DNA from: Hyphomicrobiales bacterium
GTDB lineage: Bacteria > Pseudomonadota > Alphaproteobacteria > Rhizobiales > Rhizobiaceae
Assembly: GCA_900473185.1 (NCBI GenBank)
Contig: UCKU01000047.1
Span: 1-48,661 of the forward strand
Direction: 5' to 3'
Length of the DNA stretch: 48,661 nt
Shown: positions 26,918 through 35,100 of the stretch, piece after piece
Position numbering within the stretch: position 1 is the first letter of the stretch
Layout of the letters: the number at the start of each line of letters is the position of its first letter
Made by a program: the position numbers and the translations under genes
The notes under the pieces: model-generated
What the model saw: the letters and a program-made list of their open reading frames with translations, nothing else
Database searches by the model: none
Told to the model about the DNA's origin: nothing

Positions 26918-28465
26918 TCAGGCTTTGAAGAAGTTCCGTGTCTGCTCTATGACATAGTCGATTTCGTCATCGGTGTGCAAAGCATCTAACGGCAGGCTGA
27001 GAACTGACTGGGTCAGACTTTGCGCGATGGGGAAACTATTAGGATCCCAACCAAAATTGGCGAAACACTTCTGGTGATGGATCGGCAACGGGTAGTGGAT
27101 ATTCGTACCGACGCCAACACCGGCCAGCCAACTCTCTAGCGCCTGGCGTCGGCCTTCGGCTACCTGCACCGCAAACACATGCCAGACTGGTTCGGCCCAA
27201 TTGCGAATGGCGGGCAGGCGCAAACCATCAATGTCGCTCAGACCATCAATATAGCGACGCGCGAGTTCTGAGCGCCGAGCATTCCAGCGATCCAACCACT
27301 CCAACTTTTGAAGGAGAAAAGCTGCTTGCATCGGATCAAGTCGCGAGTTGATTCCTAGGTCGTCGTGATAGTATTTGCGGGACGCACCGTAATTTCCGAG
27401 CTGCCTGACCTTTGACACGAATTCCGAATCGTCAGACGTGACACCACCTGCGTCGCCATAGGCGCCCAAATTCTTTGTCGGATAGAAGCTAAAAGCAGCC
27501 GCATCTCCTAGTGAACCGCATCGGCGCCCCTTGTAGAAAGCGCCGTGCGACTGCGCCGCATCCTCAAGAACAAAAAGGTCGTGCCGACTCGAAATCTCCA
27601 ACAGCGGATCCATGTCGACGGGATGACCATACAAATGCACCGGAATGACCGCTTTCGTGCGAGGAGTAATCCGCGCCTCTACCTGCGTCACATCCATGAG
27701 CGCCGTATCCCGCTCCACGTCAACGAGCACCGGAGTCGCCCCAGCACGCGATACCGCAAGCGCGGTCGCAACGAAGGTATGGGCCGGCACGATCACCTCG
27801 TGACCTGGGCCGATACCACGCGCCCGAAGAGCCAACTCAAGGGCGTCATATCCATTTGCCACGCCGACGGCCTTCGCCGCGCCAGAATAGCGTGCGAAAG
27901 CGACTTCGAATTCCGCGACCAACGAGCCGCCGATAAACATACCGGAATCGAACGTGCGATCTACTGCCTCTTGAAGGTTGCCGCGCATCGCTTCGACGTG
28001 CCTTCCGAGGTCGATATACGGAACGGCGGTTATTGCGGCGGGCCGGCTGTAGCTCAAAAATTCTTCGTAATCGCGGATATAATCCTGTTCGTCATAATAT
28101 TCTGAAGCGAGCACGGCTACGAGACTATCGCTATCGAAATCAACTAGCTCCCGCCAATACCCGGACGGCAAGATGAGGGCCTTTTCGCAACTATCGAGCC
28201 TGATTTCATGCGTCTTGCCGAAGCCTTCCAATCTGACAGTCACGCCACCTCTTAGAGCCACGAAACACTGCCGCAATCGCTTATGAGCATGTCCGCCACG
28301 CTCACTATCCTTTGAAAGATCCGTTAAAAAATAGAATCGTTTAAAATTAAAGCCGACTTCGTTAAGGCCCTCTACAACCCCTAGAGCACCTCTGGAATCT
28401 CTGACCATCTTGACGCTAACAAGCCGCGGCTCGTTCATATCCGACGAATCGAAAATTGACTTCAT
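26918..28465 (-). CDS. fdtA-fdtB: Fused dTDP-keto-sugar 3,4-ketoisomerase and 3-aminotransferase (FdtA-FdtB-like)
   Basis: A 515-residue fusion of two enzymes that normally are separate proteins. Residues 10-140 are a cupin-type 3,4-ketoisomerase (FdtA/QdtA/WxcM-like) with the catalytic HAH at 59-61 inside RGGHAHKRLRQCFVALRGG. Residues 148-515 are a DegT-type aminotransferase (FdtB/QdtB-like) with IDLGRH, AHTFVATALA, the PLP lysine Lys331 in FYPTKNLGAYGDAG and LGINSRLDPMQAAFL. It would turn dTDP-4-keto-6-deoxyglucose into a dTDP-3-amino-3,6-dideoxyhexose. Whether the galacto (Fuc3N) or gluco (Qui3N) form is made cannot be told. ATG 28465 is preceded by GAGGGTGA. Confidence 0.92.
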   Translation of the reverse strand: MKSIFDSSDMNEPRLVSVKMVRDSRGALGVVEGLNEVGFNFKRFYFLTDLSKDSERGGHAHKRLRQCFVALRGGVTVRLEGFGKTHEIRLDSCEKALILPSGYWRELVDFDSDSLVAVLASEYYDEQDYIRDYEEFLSYSRPAAITAVPYIDLGRHVEAMRGNLQEAVDRTFDSGMFIGGSLVAEFEVAFARYSGAAKAVGVANGYDALELALRARGIGPGHEVIVPAHTFVATALAVSRAGATPVLVDVERDTALMDVTQVEARITPRTKAVIPVHLYGHPVDMDPLLEISSRHDLFVLEDAAQSHGAFYKGRRCGSLGDAAAFSFYPTKNLGAYGDAGGVTSDDSEFVSKVRQLGNYGASRKYYHDDLGINSRLDPMQAAFLLQKLEWLDRWNARRSELARRYIDGLSDIDGLRLPAIRNWAEPVWHVFAVQVAEGRRQALESWLAGVGVGTNIHYPLPIHHQKCFANFGWDPNSFPIAQSLTQSVLSLPLDALHTDDEIDYVIEQTRNFFKA

Positions 28466-28519
28466 TGGTCACCCTCTATCCCGCCAACTTTTTACGGGTG
28501 CACGTTGAAGGGGCGAATC

Positions 28520-28858
28520 ATGCTCGATCTCAAGCGACAACCAATCAAGCACATCCCTAAGCAGCGCTTGCCTCAACCTACACCCACGGCATCGCCTACC
28601 GTAGGTGTTCGACTAAGTCAACGTGACACCAAGCTGCGTAAGCTCGCTGAGAGGAGCCGGGTTAGTCCTCACTTTGTAACGTCAACGAAAGAAGCCGCGG
28701 AGCTGTATAACAGTTGCGCTTTCGAAAGCTCAGAATACATCGCTAACGTTGCGATGTATTATCAGCGGTTACAACACGCTGGCTCCCGCAAATTGTCCAA
28801 AACCCGGTTCAGCCTTCTGCTCGTCGATGATACGCAGAAGGTAGCCGCGATAGCTTGA
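28520..28858 (+). CDS. Possible small ORF, antisense to the rmlA end
   Basis: A 112-residue frame filling the gap between the fusion gene and rmlA. An AAGGGG ribosome binding site lies seven bases before the ATG. Its last 90 bases run antisense to rmlA. No domain or homologue was recognised, and the sequence is proline- and lysine-rich at the N-terminus. It may be chance; the good ribosome binding site is the only positive sign. Confidence 0.22.
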   Translation: MLDLKRQPIKHIPKQRLPQPTPTASPTVGVRLSQRDTKLRKLAERSRVSPHFVTSTKEAAELYNSCAFESSEYIANVAMYYQRLQHAGSRKLSKTRFSLLLVDDTQKVAAIA

Positions 28859-29707
28859 ACTCGAAATAGTATCAATTTGCTTCAGAAGCTCCTCGCTGGA
28901 GATCAGGCCCGATCTGAACGCAACTTCTTCTGGGCAATAGACTTTGAGACCCTGCCGCTTCTCGATTGCGTGAAGAAAATTGCCCGCCTCCATGATCGCT
29001 TCGGGGGTGCCAGTATCCAACCACGCCGTCCCTCGACCAAGCTTGATGGCTTGCAGGCGATTCTCCTCAATGTACTGGCGATGGACATCAGTAATCTCCA
29101 GCTCGTTACGCTTCGACGGAACAACCCTTCTCGCATATCCGGCAACATCGCCCGGAAAGAAATAGACACCGATCGACGCCCAAGTTGATTTCGGAGCCGC
29201 AGGCTTTTCAACAACCTCGATCACCGCTCCATCACTGCCGAAGGTTATCACGCCGAAATTCTGTGGATCAGAAACGCGGTATCCGAAAATCACCGCCGAA
29301 TTTTCCGTTTGGACAATCTTTCGGGCTTCGGACATCGCCTGCCGCACATCCTGTCCAAACAGAATATTGTCTCCGAGGAGAAAGCAGACGGGGCTGCCGG
29401 AGAGAAACTCTTCAGCGAGCGCCAGGCCATCAGCAATCCCGCGCGGCTCCGATTGAGTAATATAGGAAAACTTAGCCCCGAATTGCTCCCCCGTTCCCAG
29501 CAACTTTTTCATTGCGCTGAGGTCCTCTGGGTTCGTAATAAAGAGTATCTCTCGTATCTTCTGCAAAAGAAGTAAGGACAAAGGGTAATGAATCATTGGT
29601 TTGTCGAATACGGGAAGGAGCTGTTTACACGCAACAAGTGTAGATGGATATAGACGCGTGCCCTTTCCACCAGACAGTACTACACCTTTCAAGGGAAGAT
29701 CGGACAT
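28769..29707 (-). CDS. rmlA: Glucose-1-phosphate thymidylyltransferase
   Basis: A 312-residue enzyme making dTDP-glucose from glucose-1-phosphate and dTTP, the first step toward all dTDP-deoxysugars here. Motifs: GVVLSGGKGTRLYPSTLV (residues 8-25), KQLLPVFDKPMIHYPLS, LLGDNILFG near 110 and GTAWLDTGTPEAIMEAGNF. Length and order are standard; the C-terminus is about 20 residues longer than the usual short forms. The gene lies at the right edge of the cluster, on the minus strand ahead of the fusion gene, separated by about 300 bases. With rmlB at 8391 it supplies dTDP-4-keto-6-deoxyglucose. Confidence 0.96.
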   Translation of the reverse strand: MSDLPLKGVVLSGGKGTRLYPSTLVACKQLLPVFDKPMIHYPLSLLLLQKIREILFITNPEDLSAMKKLLGTGEQFGAKFSYITQSEPRGIADGLALAEEFLSGSPVCFLLGDNILFGQDVRQAMSEARKIVQTENSAVIFGYRVSDPQNFGVITFGSDGAVIEVVEKPAAPKSTWASIGVYFFPGDVAGYARRVVPSKRNELEITDVHRQYIEENRLQAIKLGRGTAWLDTGTPEAIMEAGNFLHAIEKRQGLKVYCPEEVAFRSGLISSEELLKQIDTISSSSYRGYLLRIIDEQKAEPGFGQFAGASVL

Positions 29708-30527
29708 TCATCTATTCCTTTATTTGTTCCAGTTTTCTTTCACAAATGGGCGCCCGCATTCAACATGGGAATATTGTTCTATCTAGCGCCTCCCGAAGCC
29801 AGTCGAATTTCAACGAGCCCCACTCGTTTTGAGATATGTTTCGTCTACGGTCGCCCCGTCAAGTTCCTTATTGTTCTGGTGGCTCCCACCTGATCCGGTT
29901 TACAGGTGCATTCCTGTCCCTGTCTGCCATTGCGCCATAAAATGACGAATTGAATCAGCGCTTCGTGGCCAGCACGAAACATCGCTCAAAAGCATATCAG
30001 GAGGATTTAGTAACTCTAACTTCCATCATCGCTGCATATTCATGCCAATCTTAGGAAAAGACGTAGTGCACTTGTTGAGGAATTTCAGCTTCATCTACGC
30101 GTGTGGAAACGAGAGCGGATCGATATCGAGATCTGTCGTCGATGAGGGCGGCCGCGCAGACGACATCGCCGTACGGCGGCGGCCGCTCGAATGTTCCGAG
30201 CGTTCGGAGGCGTTGCTTCATGGACGCGTCCTGTTCAATTTCTATAACGTCGCGGCTCCCGGGCGTGGCAATTGCCGAGCATTGAAAGGCGGTTTTACCC
30301 GATCGTTCCGGTCGATTAGAGGCTCCGAAGCTCACGCTTCAAACAAGCCCCTTTCCTGGGCAATCAGGAAAATTGATCACCGAGCCATTGAAGATCGAGC
30401 AAGCTGAAGAATTTTTCGCGACGCTAGACGCAGGGCGACCGCCACGTCGTGCGCGACACAGCCAGATTGATTCGTGAGTGCGCTTGCATTTTGCGTTGGA
30501 GGATTTCGCCGACAGCGAGCGACATTA
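29708..30527. other. Gene-poor gap between polysaccharide cluster and backbone
   Basis: About 820 bases with no convincing gene. Two inverted repeats occur in the part upstream of rmlA: CACCTG-N10-CAGGTG (29887-29908) and TTCGTG-GCCAG-CACGAA (29962-29978). Frames in the right half are open but have no recognised domain or ribosome binding site. Base composition shifts across this gap, from AT-richer cluster genes to GC-rich backbone genes, so it may hold the junction of the acquired cluster. Confidence 0.5.
29887..29908. repeat. Inverted repeat CACCTG-N10-CAGGTG upstream of rmlA
   Basis: Perfect six-base arms 16 bases apart centre to centre, 180 to 200 bases before the rmlA start. The spacing, about one and a half helical turns, could suit a dimeric DNA-binding protein. 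No known operator was recognised. Confidence 0.3.
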
Positions 30528-30968
30528 TCACGCAAACACCAGCATCTGTGGCGGCACAACTGCTAGCATCCCGGCGCGGCGGGCGGCGACATATCTGAGG
30601 AGCTGTTCGACCACCCTTGGCATGACGGGTTTTTGCACCACGCCGAGCGCGCCGCGCACGCCGTCTGCGACCACTTCCGGATTGGCAGTCATGAAGACGA
30701 CGGAAATGCCGTGGTCTTCTGCGAGCTGCCGGCCGATCTCCGGGCCGGTCGCGCCGTCGGAGAGGTTGACGTCGACGAAGGCGATGTCGGCGAGCGGTGC
30801 GAGCCTGAAGGCCCCCTCGCGATCCGATGCGAGGCCTGCGACATGCACGCCCATATTCTCGATCGTCATTTCGAGATCGAGGGCGATCAGCAATTCGTCT
30901 TCGACAATCAGCACTCGCTGTCCCATGAGATGTTCCCGTTGCCAGCTACGCATGACATTCGTGGCCAT
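30528..30968 (-). CDS. Single-domain response regulator (receiver only), PhyR-receiver-like
   Basis: A 146-residue receiver domain with no output domain. VLIVEDELLIALDLE holds the acidic pocket, Asp66 in IAFVDVNLSDG is the phospho-acceptor, and Lys113 in VVQKPV is the conserved lysine. LLIALDLE and NLSDGATG resemble receivers of PhyR and of HWE-kinase partners. The ATG at 30968 has AGGGA seven bases upstream; a second possible start is ATG 30926. A GGAAC-N16-CGTT promoter lies about 80 bases upstream, so it is likely induced in the general stress response. It may take phosphate from stress kinases, as Sdr-type regulators do. Confidence 0.88.
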   Translation of the reverse strand: MATNVMRSWQREHLMGQRVLIVEDELLIALDLEMTIENMGVHVAGLASDREGAFRLAPLADIAFVDVNLSDGATGPEIGRQLAEDHGISVVFMTANPEVVADGVRGALGVVQKPVMPRVVEQLLRYVAARRAGMLAVVPPQMLVFA

Positions 30969-31046
30969 GACAGATCCCTTTGCGTTTTACCTTAGGGAGA
31001 CTCCGCTTCGTTGAAGACAGACTGCTTCGACGAGGCTCGCAGCTTA

Positions 31047-31071
31047 AACGGGCGATGCGACGATATGTTCC
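31047..31071 (-). promoter_or_regulatory. EcfG-type general-stress promoter upstream of the response regulator
   Basis: On the minus strand, GGAAC (31071-31067) is followed after exactly 16 bases by CGTT (31050-31047), the known -35/-10 pattern of EcfG-family sigma factors in rhizobia. It reads toward the response regulator, leaving a leader of roughly 70 bases. Confidence 0.75.
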
Positions 31072-31146
31072 GGCATGAAACGCAGTATTTCTCAATTAAA
31101 CTTTTGTTAATATTGATAAATTCCTAAAAGTTTTTGCAGGCCGTAA

Positions 31147-31169
31147 AAGGCGGCTACTGGAGCCGCCTT
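31147..31169 (-). terminator. Rho-independent terminator of msrA
   Basis: A perfect nine-base stem, AAGGCGGCT and AGCCGCCTT around a five-base loop, 25 bases past the msrA stop. On the minus strand the second arm ends in TT and runs into TTACGG, giving a short four-T run. It also shields the response-regulator promoter from msrA transcription. Confidence 0.65.
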
Positions 31170-31194
31170 CTGAAATTCTGATTTTGGAGGCTTC

Positions 31195-31905
31195 TCAGCC
31201 CTTGGCCTTCAGCACCAGAACCGGGTCCGTGCTGTAGTCAGCAGGGAAGATTTGCTTCAGGTTTTCGATCTTCGGCAGGTCGTTATAGACGATGTAGGGG
31301 TAGGTCGGGTTCAGCGTCAGGAAATCCTGGTGATACTGTTCGGCCGGGTAAAAGCCGGTATAGTCAGTGACCTTGGTGACGATCGGCTGTTTGAAGACAC
31401 GCGCCTTGTCGAGCTGGGCGATATAGGCTTCGGCGACCTTGCGCTGTTGCGGGTCGGAGATGAACAGCGCCGAGCGGTATTGGGTTCCTTCGTCCGGTCC
31501 CTGGAAATTGAGCTGCGTCGGGTTGTGCGCGACCGAGAAGAAGACTTGCAGGAGCTTGCCGTAGCTGACCTCTCTCGGATCGAAGGTCACCTTAACGGAT
31601 TCGGCATGGCCCGTCGTACCGGTGCTGACCGTTTCGTACTGGGCAGTTGCGGCTTCACCGCCAGCATAGCCGGAAATAGCGCTCTTAACGCCCTTCACAT
31701 GCTGGAAGACGCCCTGGACGCCCCAGAAGCAACCGCCGGCGAAGACGGCCGTCTCCGTGCCGGACTTACCCACCTCGTCGATGGCAGGCGCTGGAATGAC
31801 GACGGCATCTTCTGCCGCCTTCGTGGCGACGGAGCTGAGGCCAAGCGAAAGGGCAGCGGTTGCAAAAAGCGCGGCAAGGACCTTGCCTGATGTGGATATG
31901 GGCAT
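31195..31905 (-). CDS. msrA: Exported peptide methionine sulfoxide reductase A
   Basis: A 236-residue MsrA that reduces methionine-S-sulfoxide in oxidised proteins. The first 30 residues form a signal peptide (SGKVLAALFATAALSLGLSSVATKA), placing it in the periplasm. The catalytic Cys59 sits in AVFAGGCFWGVQG; GYAGG, GHAESV and EQYHQDFL are family motifs. The start is ATG 31905 with GGAGG eight bases upstream. It is a single gene with its own terminator. The exported form suggests repair of envelope proteins under oxidative stress. Confidence 0.95.
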   Translation of the reverse strand: MPISTSGKVLAALFATAALSLGLSSVATKAAEDAVVIPAPAIDEVGKSGTETAVFAGGCFWGVQGVFQHVKGVKSAISGYAGGEAATAQYETVSTGTTGHAESVKVTFDPREVSYGKLLQVFFSVAHNPTQLNFQGPDEGTQYRSALFISDPQQRKVAEAYIAQLDKARVFKQPIVTKVTDYTGFYPAEQYHQDFLTLNPTYPYIVYNDLPKIENLKQIFPADYSTDPVLVLKAKG

Positions 31906-32108
31906 GGGGGCTACCTCCGGGAACAACATGGCCAAATCCTCGCCGATCGACGAAAAAGCCGCAAATCACAACCTGTTCACTCACACCGATGTGACGATTG
32001 CACGAAAGCGAATGTGCAAAACCGGAGCAGGCGGCAAGGTGAGTTGACAATTCCCTGGCGAGTGGGGACAGTGCCGGCCGGCTCAGAGCCAGCATCCGGG
32101 GGGAACCA

Positions 32109-35100
32109 ATGTCTGTGCGCTCGTTCTTCGCTTTTTCCGTCATCGTCACGTCTATGATTTTCGCAGGCTCGTCGGCTTTTGCCGCCGACGCCAAGCGCGA
32201 CATCGTCACCGTCAAAGACGCTGATTATTTCGGCTTTGACCTGCGCACCGAGCAGAACCTCTCGCTCGATCAGTGCAAGGCCGTCTGTATCGGCGACAAG
32301 AGCTGCAAGGCTTTCACCTATAATCCCAAGGTGAAGTGGTGCTTCCTGAAATCCGATTTCAAGACGATGAATGCCTTCCCCGGTGCGATTGCCGGCAGGA
32401 TCGTCGAAACAACGGCAGCGAGCGCCCCGAAAGAACCGGATATTGGCGCGGCCCCTCGCCTGCCCTTCCTTTCGGATGATCTTGTCCAGCAGGCTCGAAA
32501 TTTCCGCAACGATCTGGCGCTTGCCAACGACCAGCAGGGCCAGGGCGTCGACAGTCTGACGGCAAGTGCCCGCCTGGATCTGACCGGCGGCAATCTTTCC
32601 GATGCGCAGAAGGCCTTCCATGGTGCCCTGTCGATCACCCCTGATGATGGCGACCTCTGGATCGAGACGGCGCGTGCCGCAACCTTGCTCGGCGCGCCTG
32701 ACAGTGGCGTATTCGGCCAGGCGGTGATCGATGCGCTGAACGGCTATCAGCTGACGCGCACCACCAGCAAGCGCGCCGACGCGCTGGCCGTGCTTGCCAA
32801 GGCATTAGAAAAGAATGCCAACTATCGCGATGCGCTGAATAGCTACAAAGCAAGCCTTGCGCTCGTCAGCGCAAAGGATGTGCAAGCGGACTACCTGCAG
32901 CTCAAGGAGACGCAGGGCTTCCGCATGACCGAACATACTATCGATGCCGATAGCGCCACGCCGCGCGCCTGCGTCACCTTCTCCGAGGCGCTGGTCAAGA
33001 CGGTCGACTATGCACCCTTCGTGACCCTGAACGGCGCTGCACCCAAGGCCATGGAAGCCAAGGACAAGCAGATCTGCGTCGAGGGCCTTACCCACGGCGA
33101 GACCTATAAGATCGGCTTACGCACCGGCCTGCCCTCCTCGGTCGATGAGGTTCTGGAAGCGCCGGTCACGATCGACGTCTATATCAAGGACCGCAGCCAG
33201 ATGGTGCGTTTCACCGGCGACAGCTTCGTACTGCCGTCGACGGCGCGCCGCGGCATCCCGATCGTCTCCGTCAATATGGCGTCTGCCAATCTGAAGCTCT
33301 ACCGGATCGGCGATCGCGGCATCGCGCCGCTTCTGACGAGCTCGCAGTTCCTGACGCAGCTCGACGGCTACAGCGCCCAGAATATCCAGGACCAGAGCGG
33401 TGAGGTCGTCTGGCAGGGTTCGATCGAGATCGCGAACGAACTCAACAAGGATGTCGTCACCAGCTTCCCGGTCGACGAGGCGCTGCCCGAGCGCAAGCCC
33501 GGCATCTATGTGATGGTCGCAACCCCATCGACCGGCCCTGCGCAGGATTGGGATTCGCAGGCCACACAATGGTTCCTCGTCTCCGATATCGGCATCACTA
33601 CCTATGCCGGCACGGACGGGCTGAACGTCTTTGCCCGTTCGCTTGCATCTGCCAAGCCGATGGCCGGCGTCGAATTGCAGCTGCTTGCCAAGAACAATGA
33701 AGTGCTCGGCACTGCCACGACCGATCAGAACGGCCGCGCCACCTTCACGGCCGGTCTGATGCGCGGCACCGCAGCGCTCACGCCGGCCGTTATCAGCGCC
33801 AAAAACGGCACGTCCGACTATGTCTTTCTCGACATGACTCGCGCCGGCTTCGATCTTTCCGACCGTGGCGTGACCGGACGCGCCGCGCCAGGCGCCATCG
33901 ACGTGCTGCCTTGGACCGAGCGCGGCATCTACCGCGCCGGTGAAATCGTCCATGCCGCAGCCCTTGCCCGCGATACGGACGGCAAGGCGATCGAAAACCT
34001 GCCGCTGACCTTCATCTTCTCACGGCCGGATGGTGTCGAAGACCGGCGCATAGTCAGCCAGACGAGCAATCTCGGCGGCTATGTGGTGGACCTGCAGACC
34101 CAGGAAAACGCCATGCGCGGCACCTGGACGATGAACGTGTATACCGACCCGAAGGGCTCGGCGATCGCCACCAAGACCTTCCTCGTCGACGATTTCGTGC
34201 CTGACCGCACTGATATGGAGATCAAGACCGACTCCAAGGAGATCGGCACGGATACGGCCGCGACGATCAATATTTCCGGCAAATATCTCTACGGCGCGCC
34301 AGCGGCGGGCCTGACGATTGAGGGTGACGTCGTCGTCAAGCCGACGCGCGAAAATGCCGCCTATCCCGGCTATCAGTTCGGCCTTGCAGACGAAGAGGCA
34401 AGCGAGGATTCGCGCCAGCCGATCGACGGCCTGCCGGCGCTCGACGAAAATGGCGAGGCCTCGACGGATCTGACGATCGGCGAACTGCCGGCCACGACCC
34501 AGCTTTTGAATGCCACCGTCTATCTGCGCATGCAGGAGCCGGGTGGTCGCGCCATCGAGCGCTCGCTAGAGATCCCGGTCAAGACCGACGCGACCGCAAT
34601 CGGCATCAAGCCGGAATTCGACGGAGATCTGCCGGAGAATGCGCTCGCGAATTTCACGGTGATCGGCCTCGATACCCAGGGCCAGAAGCAGGAGATGAAG
34701 GGCCTGCGCTGGAAATTTTACAAACTGCGACGCGACTATCAATGGTATCGCGAGGGCACAGCCTGGAAATATGAACCCACCTATACACCCGAAGAGGTGG
34801 CCTCCGGCTCGGTGGATGCGACGGCTGAAAATGGCGGCAAGATCCAGGCACCGGTCAACTGGGGCCGTTACCGGCTCGAGGTCGAAAGCCCTGACGCCGA
34901 CGGTCCGACCTCCAGCGTCGAGTTCGATGCCGGCTGGTTCGTCGCCTCGACTTCGACGGAAACGCCTGACGGTCTCGAAATCGCTCTCGACAAGGACAGC
35001 TATCATGTCGGCGAGACGGCCAAGCTGAAGGTCACGTCCCGTTATGGCGGCGAGTTGATGATCACGGCCGGCACGGAAAAGCTGATTGCCGTTGAGAACG

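Noticed and set aside
29855..29935. Short coding-like stretch on the minus strand ending in WEPPEQ and a stop, possibly a gene tail
   Set aside because: Only about two dozen codons are open and no matching upstream part or inverted-repeat ends were seen, so an IS remnant could not be supported.
30042..30407. Overlapping frames on both strands in the gap left of the response regulator
   Set aside because: No ribosome binding site or recognised domain; neither frame looks like a protein.
32044..32072. TTGACA with a possible -10 upstream of the macroglobulin gene
   Set aside because: The -35 is good, but the hexamer 17 bases on (GACAGT) is a poor -10, so the promoter is not called.
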